From assembly GCA_016703005.1 (NCBI GenBank), contig JADJCX010000002.1, positions 124,001 through 188,000 on the forward strand: 64,000 bases of DNA, in the 5' to 3' direction. The notes under the pieces are model-generated. The model was not told the origin of the DNA and did not search any database. It was given only the letters and a program-made list of their open reading frames with translations. Below are positions 19,801 through 28,494 of the stretch, piece after piece (position 1 is the stretch's first letter; each line of letters opens with the position of its first letter). Both the position numbers and the translations under genes were made by a program. The stretch is from Flavobacteriales bacterium. Its GTDB lineage: Bacteria > Bacteroidota > Bacteroidia > Flavobacteriales_F > PHOS-HE28.

Positions 19801-20531
19801 CCGCGACTTTCCCTGCCATCGGAACATGGGCGCTCATCAGCGGCGCCGGTATCGTTGCCGATCCGAGCGATCCCGCAAGCGCCGTAACGGGCCTGGGCAT
19901 CGGTGAGAACGTGTTCGAGTGGAGCATCAGCAACGGGCCGTGCGGAAGCACCACCGATCAAGTGACGCTGTTCGTCTACGACAGCACGATCGATGCAGCG
20001 GATGCCGGTGAGAGCTTCACGCAATGCCAGCATGAAAGCACGGAGATCAACCTCGCGGCGCTGGATGCTACGAGCACGGGTAGCGGTAGCTGGAGCGTTG
20101 TGAGCGGCGGCGGAAGCATCGGCAACCCCGGCGATCCGAACACGCTCGTTACCGGTTTGCCGGCAGGCATCAACGTGTTCGCATGGACCATCAGCAATGG
20201 CCCGTGCCCTGCTACCAGCGATACCATGACGGTGTTCCAGGAGGATTGCCTCACGCTCATCATCCCCGATGCGTTCAGCCCGAACCGCGACGGTGTGAAC
20301 GACACGTATGTGATCGACGGCCTGCAGTTCTACCCGAACAACAGCATCAAGATCTTCAACCGCTGGGGCAGCCCGGTGCTGGAGCGCAGCCCATACAACA
20401 ATGACTGGGACGGTCGCAGCGAGAACAGCTTGAACTGGGGCGAGGAGCTGCCCGAGAGCACCTACTACTACATCCTCGACTTGGGCGACGGCAGTGAGCT
20501 CTACACCGGTTATATCTACCTGAAGCGATGA
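10808..20531 (+). CDS. giant T9SS type B surface protein, about 3,240 aa, 31 Ig-like repeats (one-base frameshift near 13340)
   Basis: This is a secreted, probably cell-surface adhesin of the SprB kind. ATG 10808 starts a signal peptide ending near residue 38 (APQRAQA). Residues 39-400 form an N-terminal domain (THAMGGELSFECIGN, WDLCCRNNAITS, VDGDSLAFQLV) shared with the second giant in this window. From 12015 to 20240 there are 31 repeats of about 88 aa with the pattern AGPDQELCTP, GTWTLVSGSG, DPNDPNT, then WTVDNGPC and a V-F-D end, each with two Cys. The last 95 residues (IPDAFSPNRDGVNDTYVI, IFNRWGSPV, YTGYIYLKR) are the gliding-motility-associated type B sorting domain. At 13340 an extra base splits the gene; removing it joins the frames in mid-repeat. 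It overlaps porP/sprF by 4 bp. Confidence 0.9.
12015..20240 (+). repeat. 31 protein-coding repeats of about 265 bp
   Basis: The repeat units are clear at the protein level but well diverged in DNA, unlike those of the second giant. The invariant parts are GPDQ or GADQ followed by a Cys, and NGPC or NGAC about 55 residues later. Unit 31 (DAGESFTQCQHEST) is the most divergent and precedes the sorting domain. Confidence 0.9.
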
Positions 20532-21493
20532 CACACACCCACCGCATCGCACCAACAAAAGCAAGTCCGATGACCACACGCTGGAGATCGACCGTGATCG
20601 CATTGTGCCTGGGCGCATCCGCCATGGCGCAACAGGATCCGCAGTTCACGCAGTACATGTTCAACATGCTCGCGCTGAACCCCGCTTATGCCGGCAGTGC
20701 CGACCGCTTGCAGATCAAGGCGCTCACCCGCCACCAATGGGTGGGCTTCGAAGGCGCGCCGACAACGCAAACGCTCACTGCGCACGCACCCGTGTGGCAT
20801 GAGAGTCTGTGCATCGGTGGTACCATCATGCGCGATCAGCACGGCCCGGTGAACCAATACGGTTTCAACGTGGACGTGGCGTACCGCATCATCATGAACA
20901 AGTCCAAGCTCTCCTTCGGTATCAAGGGCGGTGTCAACTTGTTCCAAGGGAAATTCTCGGAATTGAGCCCGTTGGAATCGCACGACCAAGTGTTCCAAGC
21001 GGATGTGAGCACCAAGACCGATCCGCAGTTCGGCTTCGGCGTGATGTACTACAGCGACCGTGGATACATCGGTCTCAGCACACCGAAATTCCTGCGCACC
21101 GAATTCTACGAGACCGACAGCTTGGCCTTCGTGAGCGAGACCGGTCAACGTCCGCACTGGTTCCTGAGCGCGGGCTACGTGTTCGACCTGGGCACCTACA
21201 CCAAGTTGAAGCCCACCGTGTTGTTGAAGGCCGTGAACGGGGCACCGATGAGCTTCGATGTCAGCGCCAACTTCCTGTTCTACGAGAAGTTCTGGTTGGG
21301 TGTCATGTACCGCCACGAGGACGCTGTTGGTGCCATGGCGCAGTACCTCATCAGCGATCGTTTCTCCATCGGCTACGCTTACGATTTTCCGCTATCGCCA
21401 TTGCGCAACCACAGCGGCGGCAGCCATGAGATAATGATCGGACTGGAACTCGGGAAGAAGATCACCGGCATCCGTTCACCGCGCTATTTCTGA
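20528..21493 (+). CDS. PorP/SprF family type IX secretion outer-membrane protein
   Basis: PorP/SprF proteins are outer-membrane beta barrels that act as anchors or export partners of large type B cargo proteins. The hallmark just after the signal peptide is present: QQDPQFTQYMFNMLALNPAYAGS, in two pieces QDPQFTQYMFN and LNPAYAGS. The rest alternates as expected for a barrel and ends with a typical C-terminal strand region (GLELGKKITGIRSPRYF). The first ATG (20528) overlaps the stop of the giant gene (ATGA), favouring translational coupling; the Met at 20570 (MTTRWRSTVIALCLGASAMA) gives a better signal peptide. Its position directly after the adhesin is the classic sprB-sprF layout. Confidence 0.93.
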   Translation: MTHTHRIAPTKASPMTTRWRSTVIALCLGASAMAQQDPQFTQYMFNMLALNPAYAGSADRLQIKALTRHQWVGFEGAPTTQTLTAHAPVWHESLCIGGTIMRDQHGPVNQYGFNVDVAYRIIMNKSKLSFGIKGGVNLFQGKFSELSPLESHDQVFQADVSTKTDPQFGFGVMYYSDRGYIGLSTPKFLRTEFYETDSLAFVSETGQRPHWFLSAGYVFDLGTYTKLKPTVLLKAVNGAPMSFDVSANFLFYEKFWLGVMYRHEDAVGAMAQYLISDRFSIGYAYDFPLSPLRNHSGGSHEIMIGLELGKKITGIRSPRYF

Positions 21494-21496
21494 TCC

Positions 21497-23701
21497 ATGA
21501 TGCAGATGAACACTACAGAGAAGGCTTCGGGCCTCGTGCTCCGGGTTCCGGGCTTGCTGCTTTGCCTGCTGTTGCCCTTCACCATGCTGCATGCGCAGCA
21601 CCTGAAGCAACGCATGGCGGACAAGGCCGTGGCCAATTTCGATTACCCGCTTGCGGCCAGCATTTACGAGGATATCGAGGCCAGCGGCAAGGCCGATGCC
21701 GCTGATCTGCGCGCACTATCACGTGCGTACACGAACATGGGCGAACTGGCGAAAGCCGAAGCCACCTATGCGAAGGTGGTGGCCGGTACACCCACGAGCG
21801 GCGACATGCTGCGCTATGCTTCGTTGTTACGGGCCAACGGCAAATACCCGGAGGCGCTGGATTGGTACCGACGCTATGCAGCGGCCGTTCCCGACGATGC
21901 ACAAGCGCTGGCGTATGTCAACGACAGCACCATGTTCCAACGCTTGACGCGCGAAGGCTTCGGCAGCACCGTGCGTACCGTCAACATCAACAGCCCCATG
22001 GCTGATCTCGGCTTAGCGGTAATGGACGACCTGCTCATCTTCAGCAGCGCGCGTGGCGAAGGAACCGGTGGAAGTCGCATGTACGCGTGGGACTATCAAC
22101 CTTTCCTCAACCTCTATTCAGCCTTGCTGAAGGGTGCCACCGCAGAGGATCCATTGGTGATGCGCAAGGACCTCAACAGCCGCTACCACGATGGTACCGT
22201 CACCTTCGATTCGCTTTCGCAGCGGCTCTACTTCACCCGTAACAACTGGTACTACGGCGTGCCCGAGAAAGCCGACAATGGCGAATTGAAACTCGGCATC
22301 TTCTTCAGTGTGGTGAGCACAGGTGAGTACAACAACAAGGAGTGGGGCAACCTGGTGCCATGGGAGCACAACGATCCGCAGTTCAACAACGGTCACCCCT
22401 GCGTTAGTCGCGATGGCCGCCGCATGTACTTCACCAGCGATCGGCCGGGCGGGCAAGGCGGCACCGACATCTGGTTCTGCGACAATCTCGGTAACCAGTG
22501 GGGTGTGCCACAGAACATGGGACCGAAAGTGAACACCATCGGCGACGAGATGTACCCGTTCGTCGGCTTGGACAGCACGCTCTATTTTGCAAGTACGGGG
22601 CACCCCGGATTGGGCGGCATGGACATCTTCATGAGCCGGCTCACGACCAAGGGACCCGGACGTGTCCTCAACATGGGTGCGCCGCTGAACAGTCGCTTCA
22701 ATGATCATGGGCTCATCCTGCTGCGCGATGACAGCACGGGCTTCTTCGTGAGCAACCGTACAGGAGGCAAAGGCAGCGACGATATCTATGGAACCACCGT
22801 GCGCAAGCCCGGCATCTTCATGAAAGGGATCGTGGTGGATGAGGCCACGATGCAACCTATCGACGGTGCTACTGTTCTCATCAAGGATGCATCGGGCAAC
22901 ATCATGTCGAGCGCGGTGATCGAAATGTTACCAGGAGGGAAGTTCACCATCGATGCGCCGTATGAGGAGAACTACACCATCGCCGGCAGCAAGAACGGAT
23001 ATACGCGCAAGGAACTCGCGATAGAGACGGAGACCGCGCAGTTGGACAACATCGTGATCGAACTGACGAAGTACGATTACGGTGCTGAGGGTACCGTTAC
23101 CGACGCGAGCACGGGTGCATTGATCACCGGTGCCACCGTGGTGCTCATGGATGCGGCAGGGACCAAGATCCAGGACATGCAGACCGGCGCGAACGGTCGC
23201 TATCAGTTCCCCTTGAAGCCGGAAAGCGACTACCGCCTCAGCGTGGAGAAGGACGGATACTTCAAGCAGAGCGCGCGCATCAGCACGAAGGGCAAGCCCA
23301 ACGCTGTGATCGTTACGGACTTCAAGCTCGTGAAACTGGAAGTGGGCGCGACGATCCGCTTGGACAACATCTACTATGATCTGGCCAAGTGGAACATCAG
23401 GCCCGACGCTGCCGTGGAGCTGGACAAATTGGTCGCTACACTGACGGATAACCCCACGGTGACGATCGAGCTGAGCAGCCACACCGACTGCCGCGGCAAG
23501 GATGCCTACAACATGAACCTCTCAGAGAAGCGCGCGAAGAGCGCCGTGGAGTACCTCGTGAAGAAGGGCATTGCCAAGGAGCGCGTACAGAGCAAGGGCT
23601 ACGGCGAAACGAAACCCAGCGAAACATGTGATTGCACCAAGTGCAGCGACGACGAGCACCAGCGCAACCGCAGGACCGAGTTCACGGTATTGTCGAAATA
23701 G
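21497..23701 (+). CDS. PorE-like protein: TPR, beta-propeller, CarboxypepD_reg and OmpA domains, 734 aa
   Basis: The layout follows PorE of the T9SS, a periplasmic, peptidoglycan-associated protein that works with PorP. There is a signal peptide (to about residue 33, LLPFTMLHAQ), TPR-like helices at 35-150 (LRALSRAYTNMGELAKAEATY), a PD40-type beta-propeller at about 150-440 (RDGRRMYFTSDRPGGQGGTD, LYFASTGHPGLGGMDIF), two CarboxypepD_reg-like beta sandwiches at 445-620 (GIVVDEATMQPIDGATV, GTVTDASTGALITGATV) and an OmpA C-terminal domain (IELSSHTDCRGKDAYN, LSEKRAKSAVEYL). It starts 4 bp after porP/sprF. It probably anchors the giant adhesin-PorP complex to the peptidoglycan; that job is inferred from the family. 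Confidence 0.9.
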   Translation: MMQMNTTEKASGLVLRVPGLLLCLLLPFTMLHAQHLKQRMADKAVANFDYPLAASIYEDIEASGKADAADLRALSRAYTNMGELAKAEATYAKVVAGTPTSGDMLRYASLLRANGKYPEALDWYRRYAAAVPDDAQALAYVNDSTMFQRLTREGFGSTVRTVNINSPMADLGLAVMDDLLIFSSARGEGTGGSRMYAWDYQPFLNLYSALLKGATAEDPLVMRKDLNSRYHDGTVTFDSLSQRLYFTRNNWYYGVPEKADNGELKLGIFFSVVSTGEYNNKEWGNLVPWEHNDPQFNNGHPCVSRDGRRMYFTSDRPGGQGGTDIWFCDNLGNQWGVPQNMGPKVNTIGDEMYPFVGLDSTLYFASTGHPGLGGMDIFMSRLTTKGPGRVLNMGAPLNSRFNDHGLILLRDDSTGFFVSNRTGGKGSDDIYGTTVRKPGIFMKGIVVDEATMQPIDGATVLIKDASGNIMSSAVIEMLPGGKFTIDAPYEENYTIAGSKNGYTRKELAIETETAQLDNIVIELTKYDYGAEGTVTDASTGALITGATVVLMDAAGTKIQDMQTGANGRYQFPLKPESDYRLSVEKDGYFKQSARISTKGKPNAVIVTDFKLVKLEVGATIRLDNIYYDLAKWNIRPDAAVELDKLVATLTDNPTVTIELSSHTDCRGKDAYNMNLSEKRAKSAVEYLVKKGIAKERVQSKGYGETKPSETCDCTKCSDDEHQRNRRTEFTVLSK

Positions 23702-23724
23702 GTTTTCGGGTTGGTTGATGGGAG

Positions 23725-23760
23725 CGCGCGTCCCGGCGAAAGTCGGGACGTGCGCGTTTT
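23725..23760 (+). terminator. rho-independent terminator of the adhesin operon
   Basis: An 11-bp GC-rich stem (cgcgcgtcccg with its partner, one G-U pair) is followed by tttt at 23757-23760, 24 bp after the stop of the PorE-like gene and just before the convergent trmB. Confidence 0.75.
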
Positions 23761-23766
23761 CGGACC

Positions 23767-24456
23767 TTAATCCAATGGATGCACCCCGAACCGACAGTAG
23801 TGGATCTTCCGGCCCTCGGCTAGCCACATGGTTTCGTAGTAGGTGCGGATGTTCAGGACGGCTTGCTCATCGGGCGAAAGTCGCGGCACCAGTTCGCCAT
23901 AGACGTCCGCACTGCTTTCCTGCAGCGGCAATTTCTGCTCCTCGATCTGCTCCAATGTGTACTCGTACAGCAGCTCGCTGTCGGTCTTCAGATTCACTAC
24001 GCCGCCTGGAGCAAGAATGCGCCGATAACGTTCCAGGAACAACGGTGATGTGAGCCGCTTGCGTGCCTTGGCGATCTGCGGATCGCTGAAGGTGAGCCAG
24101 ATCGCGCTGACCTCGCCGGGTGCGAAGCAACTGGTGATCTGGTCCACGTGCGTGCGGAGGAAGGCCACGTTGGTGAGGTCTTGTTCTTTCACGTTGCGTG
24201 CGCCACGCCAGATGCGCGCGCCCTTGATATCTACACCCACGTAGTTGCACTGTGGCTGCAGTTTGGCCAAGCCGATGCTGTATTCGCCCTTGCCGCACCC
24301 GAGTTCAAGGACCAACGGCGCATCGCGCTTGAAGTACTCGGCGTTCCACTTTCCCTTCAAGGCGAAACGATCCTGCATCACCTCCTCGAAGGCCGGCTGC
24401 AGCACATGTGCGAACGTGAGGTTCTCAGCGAACTTGGGTTGCTTGGCCTTGCTCAT
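23767..24456 (-). CDS. trmB: tRNA (guanine-N7-)-methyltransferase
   Basis: TrmB methylates G46 of tRNAs with S-adenosylmethionine. The SAM-binding motif I is VLELGCGKGEYS (residues 49-60) and the acidic motif II is YVGVDIKGARIWRGA. The usual PDPW/PDPQ catalytic segment reads IWLTFSDPQIAKARKRL, so the first Pro is Ser here. The C-terminal LKTDSELLYEYT is also typical. At 229 aa it has the normal length. It converges with the adhesin operon across a terminator and is 45 bp downstream of the epimerase gene, in the same direction. Confidence 0.92.
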   Translation of the reverse strand: MSKAKQPKFAENLTFAHVLQPAFEEVMQDRFALKGKWNAEYFKRDAPLVLELGCGKGEYSIGLAKLQPQCNYVGVDIKGARIWRGARNVKEQDLTNVAFLRTHVDQITSCFAPGEVSAIWLTFSDPQIAKARKRLTSPLFLERYRRILAPGGVVNLKTDSELLYEYTLEQIEEQKLPLQESSADVYGELVPRLSPDEQAVLNIRTYYETMWLAEGRKIHYCRFGVHPLD

Positions 24457-24501
24457 TGGGCCGCGAAGATGCGTGGTGCCAAGACATCTGCAGCGCCTGT
24501 C

Positions 24502-25506
24502 TTACAAGAGCGACTTGTAGAACGCCACTGCGCTTTGGATCGTCTCCAAAGGATCCCGGAACGTGATGCCCAACGCCTGCGCCTTCGACGTGTCGTAGCG
24601 GTAGTGCTGTAATGCGCTATGCGCGGTGTACCGCGTAACCAACGATCTCCCGCCCATCAATGCCGTGCGGAAAGCCTCCGCGCGCCACGCCAGCCCCAAA
24701 ACCCACGAGGGGATGGCCTTGGTCGGAGGGCGTTGTCCATTGGCTTCGGCAATGGTCGTGAACAAGGTGAGGTAGGAGATAGGCTCGGTGCTCAGGATGT
24801 AGCGTTCACCTGTAACACCGCGATCGGCGGCGATCAGCATCGCGGCCGCAACGTCGCGCGCATCCACCAACCCGTTGCTCCCGGTGGGGTAGAACGAAGT
24901 GCCTTTGGAAACCCTGCTGATGACCGCAAGACTGCCACGCCCCGTCGCGCCCGCGCCATACACCACGCTCGGGTTCACCATAACGGCATCGAGCCCTTCG
25001 GCCACGCTGCGGTGCACTTCCATTTCGCTTTCGTACTTGCTCACGGCATAGGGCGAGGTGTGCTTGCCCCGCTTCCATGGCATGTCCTCGTTCACCGGTT
25101 GTCCATTGTCCGAGCGGCCTGTGGCGGCAGTGCTGCTCACGTGCACCAGTTTGCGCACGCCGCATTCCAGTGCAGCGTTCACCACGTTCGCCGTCCCGTT
25201 AATGTTGGTGGCGAACATCCGCTTGGCGTCGCGCGGATCGAAGGACACCATCGCGGCGCAATGGAACACACGCTCCACACCGCTCATCGCCTCGCGTAGC
25301 GCAATAGCATCCAGGATGTCACCCTCGGCCCAAACGATACGATCGAACAGCGCATTCCCATCGCGCCGATAGTGGTTGAAGACCTTACGCACAATATCGC
25401 GGTCCGACCCCTGTCTCACCAGCCCGTGCACGGTGCGGCCTTCCGCCAGCAGTTCCAGCGCCACATGCGAACCGACCAGTCCGGTGATGCCGGTAACGAG
25501 ATCCAT
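24502..25506 (-). CDS. NAD-dependent epimerase/dehydratase family protein (extended SDR), 334 aa
   Basis: The N-terminus has the Rossmann dinucleotide-binding motif VTGITGLVGSHV, and the catalytic Tyr-Lys pair is in SPYAVSKYESE with an upstream Ser in HVSSTAATG. Cofactor-site features such as VFHCAAMVSF and VMVNPSVVYGAG are typical of extended SDRs that act on NDP-sugars or on dihydroflavonol/sterol-like substrates. The substrate cannot be read from the sequence. It is divergent from tyrS with 66 bp between starts and probably shares transcription with trmB. Confidence 0.85.
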   Translation of the reverse strand: MDLVTGITGLVGSHVALELLAEGRTVHGLVRQGSDRDIVRKVFNHYRRDGNALFDRIVWAEGDILDAIALREAMSGVERVFHCAAMVSFDPRDAKRMFATNINGTANVVNAALECGVRKLVHVSSTAATGRSDNGQPVNEDMPWKRGKHTSPYAVSKYESEMEVHRSVAEGLDAVMVNPSVVYGAGATGRGSLAVISRVSKGTSFYPTGSNGLVDARDVAAAMLIAADRGVTGERYILSTEPISYLTLFTTIAEANGQRPPTKAIPSWVLGLAWRAEAFRTALMGGRSLVTRYTAHSALQHYRYDTSKAQALGITFRDPLETIQSAVAFYKSLL

Positions 25507-25572
25507 CGGCGCAAGGTAGAAGTCGGCTATCCTGTCACCCTGAACCTGACGAAGGGCGATATTCGCGCCGCG

Positions 25573-26867
25573 ATGGCCGTGAAGGATTTCATAGAGGAAT
25601 TGCGCTGGCGCGGGTTACTGCAGGACAGCATGCCCGGCACGGCGGAGCATTTGAACAATGGACCGGCCAACGGCTACATCGGTTTCGACCCAACGGCCGA
25701 CAGCCTGCACGTGGGCAACTTGGTGCAGATCATGATCCTCGTGCATTTCCAACGCTGCGGCCATAAGCCGATCGCCTTGGTAGGCGGCGCTACGGGCATG
25801 GTTGGCGATCCCAGCGGCAAGAGCGCCGAGCGCAACTTGCTCGATGAGGATGCACTGCGCCACAACCAAGCCTGCATCCAGGCGCAGTTGAGCGGTTCCT
25901 GGACTTCAAAGCCGCAGATAATCCGGCTCGACTGGTGAACAACTACGACTGGTTCAAGGACATGGGTTTCCTGCAGTTCATCCGCGATGTGGGCAAGCAC
26001 ATCAGTGTGAACTACATGCTGGCCAAGGACAGTGTGAAGAACCGCATGGAGACCGGGCTCAGCTTCACTGAGTTCAGCTACCAATTGGTACAGGGCTTCG
26101 ACTACTACTGGTTGTGGAAGAACATGGGTTGCACGGTGCAGATGGGCGGAAGCGATCAATGGGGCAACATCACTACGGGGACGGAGTTGATCCGGCGGAT
26201 GAGCACAGCTTCCACGGGATCGACCCCGGCCTTCGCCGTCACCACGCCGTTGCTCACCAAGGCCGATGGCAGCAAATTCGGTAAGAGCGAAAGCGGGAAC
26301 GTGTGGCTCGATGCTGCGCGTACGTCACCGTACAAGTTCTACCAATTCTGGCTGAACGCGAGCGATGATGACGTGATGCGTTTCGCCAGGATCTTCACCA
26401 CATGGGAGCGGGATGAGATCGAAGCGCGCGAGACCGAACACCGCGCCAAACCCGGCACGTTGCAGAAGCTGTTCGCCGCTGACATTACACGGCGGACGCA
26501 TGGAGAAGCGGAGTTGAACAACGCCATCGAAGCGAGCAATGTTCTCTTCGGCAATGCAACTGCGGATGCGCTGGGCAAGTTCTCCCGTGACCAGTTGCTC
26601 GACATATTCGAAGGTGTGCCCCAAGGCGAAGTGTCGCGCGTGAATCTTGATGCTGGCGTTCCCATCATCGAACTGCTCAGTGATCACAGTGGTTTCTTGC
26701 CCAGTCGTGGCGAGGCCAAGCGTGCGTTGAAGGAGAACAGCATCAGCGTGAACAAGCAGAAGGCGGGAGAAGAACGCATCGTTACCTCCGCGGATCTGCT
26801 CACGGGCGGGTTGCTGCTATTGCAACGCGGTAAGAAGAACTACTTCCTGGTGAAGGTGGTGGACTAG
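25573..26867 (+). CDS. tyrS: tyrosyl-tRNA synthetase (one-base frameshift near 25890)
   Basis: TyrRS charges tRNA-Tyr. ATG 25573 (MAVKDFIEELRWRGLL) is the start; the upstream part of the open frame overlaps the divergent gene. The HIGH-type motif is LHVGN (about residue 45) and the KMSKS-type motif is KFGKS; GSDQWGNI is the tyrosine/tRNA site. The C-terminus (ALKENSISVNKQKAG) is an S4-like RNA-binding domain. The frame breaks after QAQLS: a base is missing at 25889-25891, and adding one G gives the expected QLERFLDFKAADNPARLVNNYDWF. TyrRS is essential, so this is almost surely a sequence error. Total about 431 aa, normal for the family. It overlaps the convergent LuxE-like gene by 4 bp. Confidence 0.95.
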
Positions 26868-27865
26868 TTCTCCACCAACAGGTTGCACCCCCGTGCATCG
26901 CTGTTGTCGAAACGTCCTAGCGCTTCGAACGAGCCATCCGCATGCATCCGCCCGAGATCCTGTGTGGCGATGAACGGGCATGATCCGATGTTGCACAGGT
27001 CGATGATGTCCAGTCCGCCCGTGCGCCCGGTCGGTACTTGAGCGAACGGATCGTTCACATCGCGTACGCGCACGTGCATCCACGGCGGACAGGTGTAGCG
27101 GCCAGCGCCGGTGCTCCACGCTTGCGATAGCAACTCGGTCATGCCGTACTCACTGTGTATCGCTGGGACATGGAACGCGTGCTGAAGGATGCGGTGCAGG
27201 TCTTCCCGCACGATCTCCGGCCGGCGGCTTTTCATGCCTCCTGTCTCAACGATCACTGTGTTGCGTAGCGGCATCGCGTGTTGTTCCGCCAGATCGAGCA
27301 ACGCGAACGTGACACCGAGCAACATGGTCTTGCGGCCTTCTTCTTCCGATCGTACAAGTACGTCGCTCAGTTTCTCGTATTGGTTGAGGTAGGTGCCGCT
27401 CAGCGGATCCGCACTCTCGGCGATCAGCCTTTCGGCCATGTACACCAACGAGCTGCCGCTGCGCTCCAAGTACGAGGGAAGGAGAGCAAGGATCCTCCAT
27501 TCCCGCACATTGCCGAACACCCGCCGGAAGCCTTCGGTGAACGATCGGTCGTAGAGCGAGAGCCAAGGCACATGATGACTGCTGGTGGTGATGCCCGTGG
27601 TACCGCTGCTGGTGAAGACCACTTCAGGATGCAGACCCCCAAGGAGCACCTCCCGCGACTTGAACAACCCGATGGGAAGGCACGGGATGTCCTTCCAATG
27701 CCCGACTTCCACCGCTCGCTTGCCCAATCCGGAAAGGAATCCCCGATAAACAGGGTTCTGTGCGGCATGCAGGTGGAATAACTCCATGGCCAGCGCGTTG
27801 AAGGTTTCAGGCCCCTCGATGGCGAAGGGCCGGTCGAGCAACGCGGGATCAATGGATGCACTCAT
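26864..27865 (-). CDS. LuxE-like acyl-protein synthetase / acyl-adenylate family protein, 333 aa
   Basis: LuxE-type enzymes activate fatty acids or other acyl groups as adenylates. The ATP-handling loop is visible as VVFTSSGTTGITTSSH (residues 82-97), and the adenylation-core motif EYGMTELLSQAW lies near residue 240, with a later DLGRMHADGSFEALGR. The N-terminal region (FNALAMELFHLHAAQNPVYRGFL) is characteristic of LuxE homologues in Bacteroidota. It is shorter than full ANL enzymes and lacks their C-terminal domain, as LuxE does. Its substrate here is unknown. It ends inside the tyrS stop and diverges from the lipoprotein gene at 27905. Confidence 0.75.
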   Translation of the reverse strand: MSASIDPALLDRPFAIEGPETFNALAMELFHLHAAQNPVYRGFLSGLGKRAVEVGHWKDIPCLPIGLFKSREVLLGGLHPEVVFTSSGTTGITTSSHHVPWLSLYDRSFTEGFRRVFGNVREWRILALLPSYLERSGSSLVYMAERLIAESADPLSGTYLNQYEKLSDVLVRSEEEGRKTMLLGVTFALLDLAEQHAMPLRNTVIVETGGMKSRRPEIVREDLHRILQHAFHVPAIHSEYGMTELLSQAWSTGAGRYTCPPWMHVRVRDVNDPFAQVPTGRTGGLDIIDLCNIGSCPFIATQDLGRMHADGSFEALGRFDNSDARGCNLLVEN

Positions 27866-27888
27866 GCACTACCGGCCAGGAAGGCACC

Positions 27889-27896
27889 TAAATTCG
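27889..27896 (+). promoter_or_regulatory. Bacteroidota-type -7 box (TAAATTCG)
   Basis: It is one base off the TAnnTTTG consensus, 8 bases before the ATG at 27905, so transcription would have to give a very short leader or none. Confidence 0.35.
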
Positions 27897-27904
27897 TGCG
27901 CACT

Positions 27905-28429
27905 ATGAAGCAGTTGAACAAGTGGACGAAAGTAGCCGGAGGCATGGCCCTGTTGCTTGTGCTGTTCACCGGTTGCTTGAAGACCGAGGAATTCCCGCCG
28001 GAGCCGGCCATCGCCTTCAAGAGTTTCGGCCAGTTCCCTGATTCTGCCAGTCTCGCGATCACCTTCACCGATGGTGATGGCGATATCGGCTTGGCGCAGG
28101 ACCAGACCTACGCGCCTTACGACACCGGGTCGATCTACTACTACAACTTTTACATGGACTACTTCCGCAAGGAAGCAGGAGCGTGGGTTTTCAAAGGCGC
28201 CATTGGCAATCGGATCCCGGTGATCACCCCGAGCGGCCAGAACAAGGCACTGGAGGGAGAGATCGCACGTCGCATCGAGTCCATCCAGATCCCCGGTTTC
28301 CCGCAGCCATGGTATGGCGGTCTCGATGACGCGGAAGAGGGGGACACCATCCGCTTCGATGTTCGCATCATCGACCGGGCGCTGCACACCAGTAACATGG
28401 TGAGCACTGGCGATATCGTGCTGCAATAG
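27905..28429 (+). CDS. exported lipoprotein of unknown function, 174 aa
   Basis: ATG 27905 (MKQLNKWTKVAGGMALLLV) leads into a lipoprotein signal with lipobox LFTGC and the Cys followed by LKTEEF. The mature part is beta-rich with a calcium-loop-like acidic stretch (FTDGDGDIGLAQD) and ends IIDRALHTSNMVSTGDIVLQ. Lipoproteins with the FTDGDGDIG motif are common in Bacteroidota, but I do not know a function. It precedes the histidine kinase gene by 65 bp, with a separate promoter between them. Confidence 0.8.
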   Translation: MKQLNKWTKVAGGMALLLVLFTGCLKTEEFPPEPAIAFKSFGQFPDSASLAITFTDGDGDIGLAQDQTYAPYDTGSIYYYNFYMDYFRKEAGAWVFKGAIGNRIPVITPSGQNKALEGEIARRIESIQIPGFPQPWYGGLDDAEEGDTIRFDVRIIDRALHTSNMVSTGDIVLQ

Positions 28430-28474
28430 CGCACGGGCCCGGTGCAGGCTTAACACTGCCGAAACATCGACGGG

Positions 28475-28482
28475 TAGATTTG
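28475..28482 (+). promoter_or_regulatory. Bacteroidota -7 box (TAGATTTG) for the histidine kinase
   Basis: This is an exact TAnnTTTG match 12 bases before ATG 28495. The -33 TTG element is not obvious. Confidence 0.55.
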
Positions 28483-28494
28483 CGGATCTTTTCC

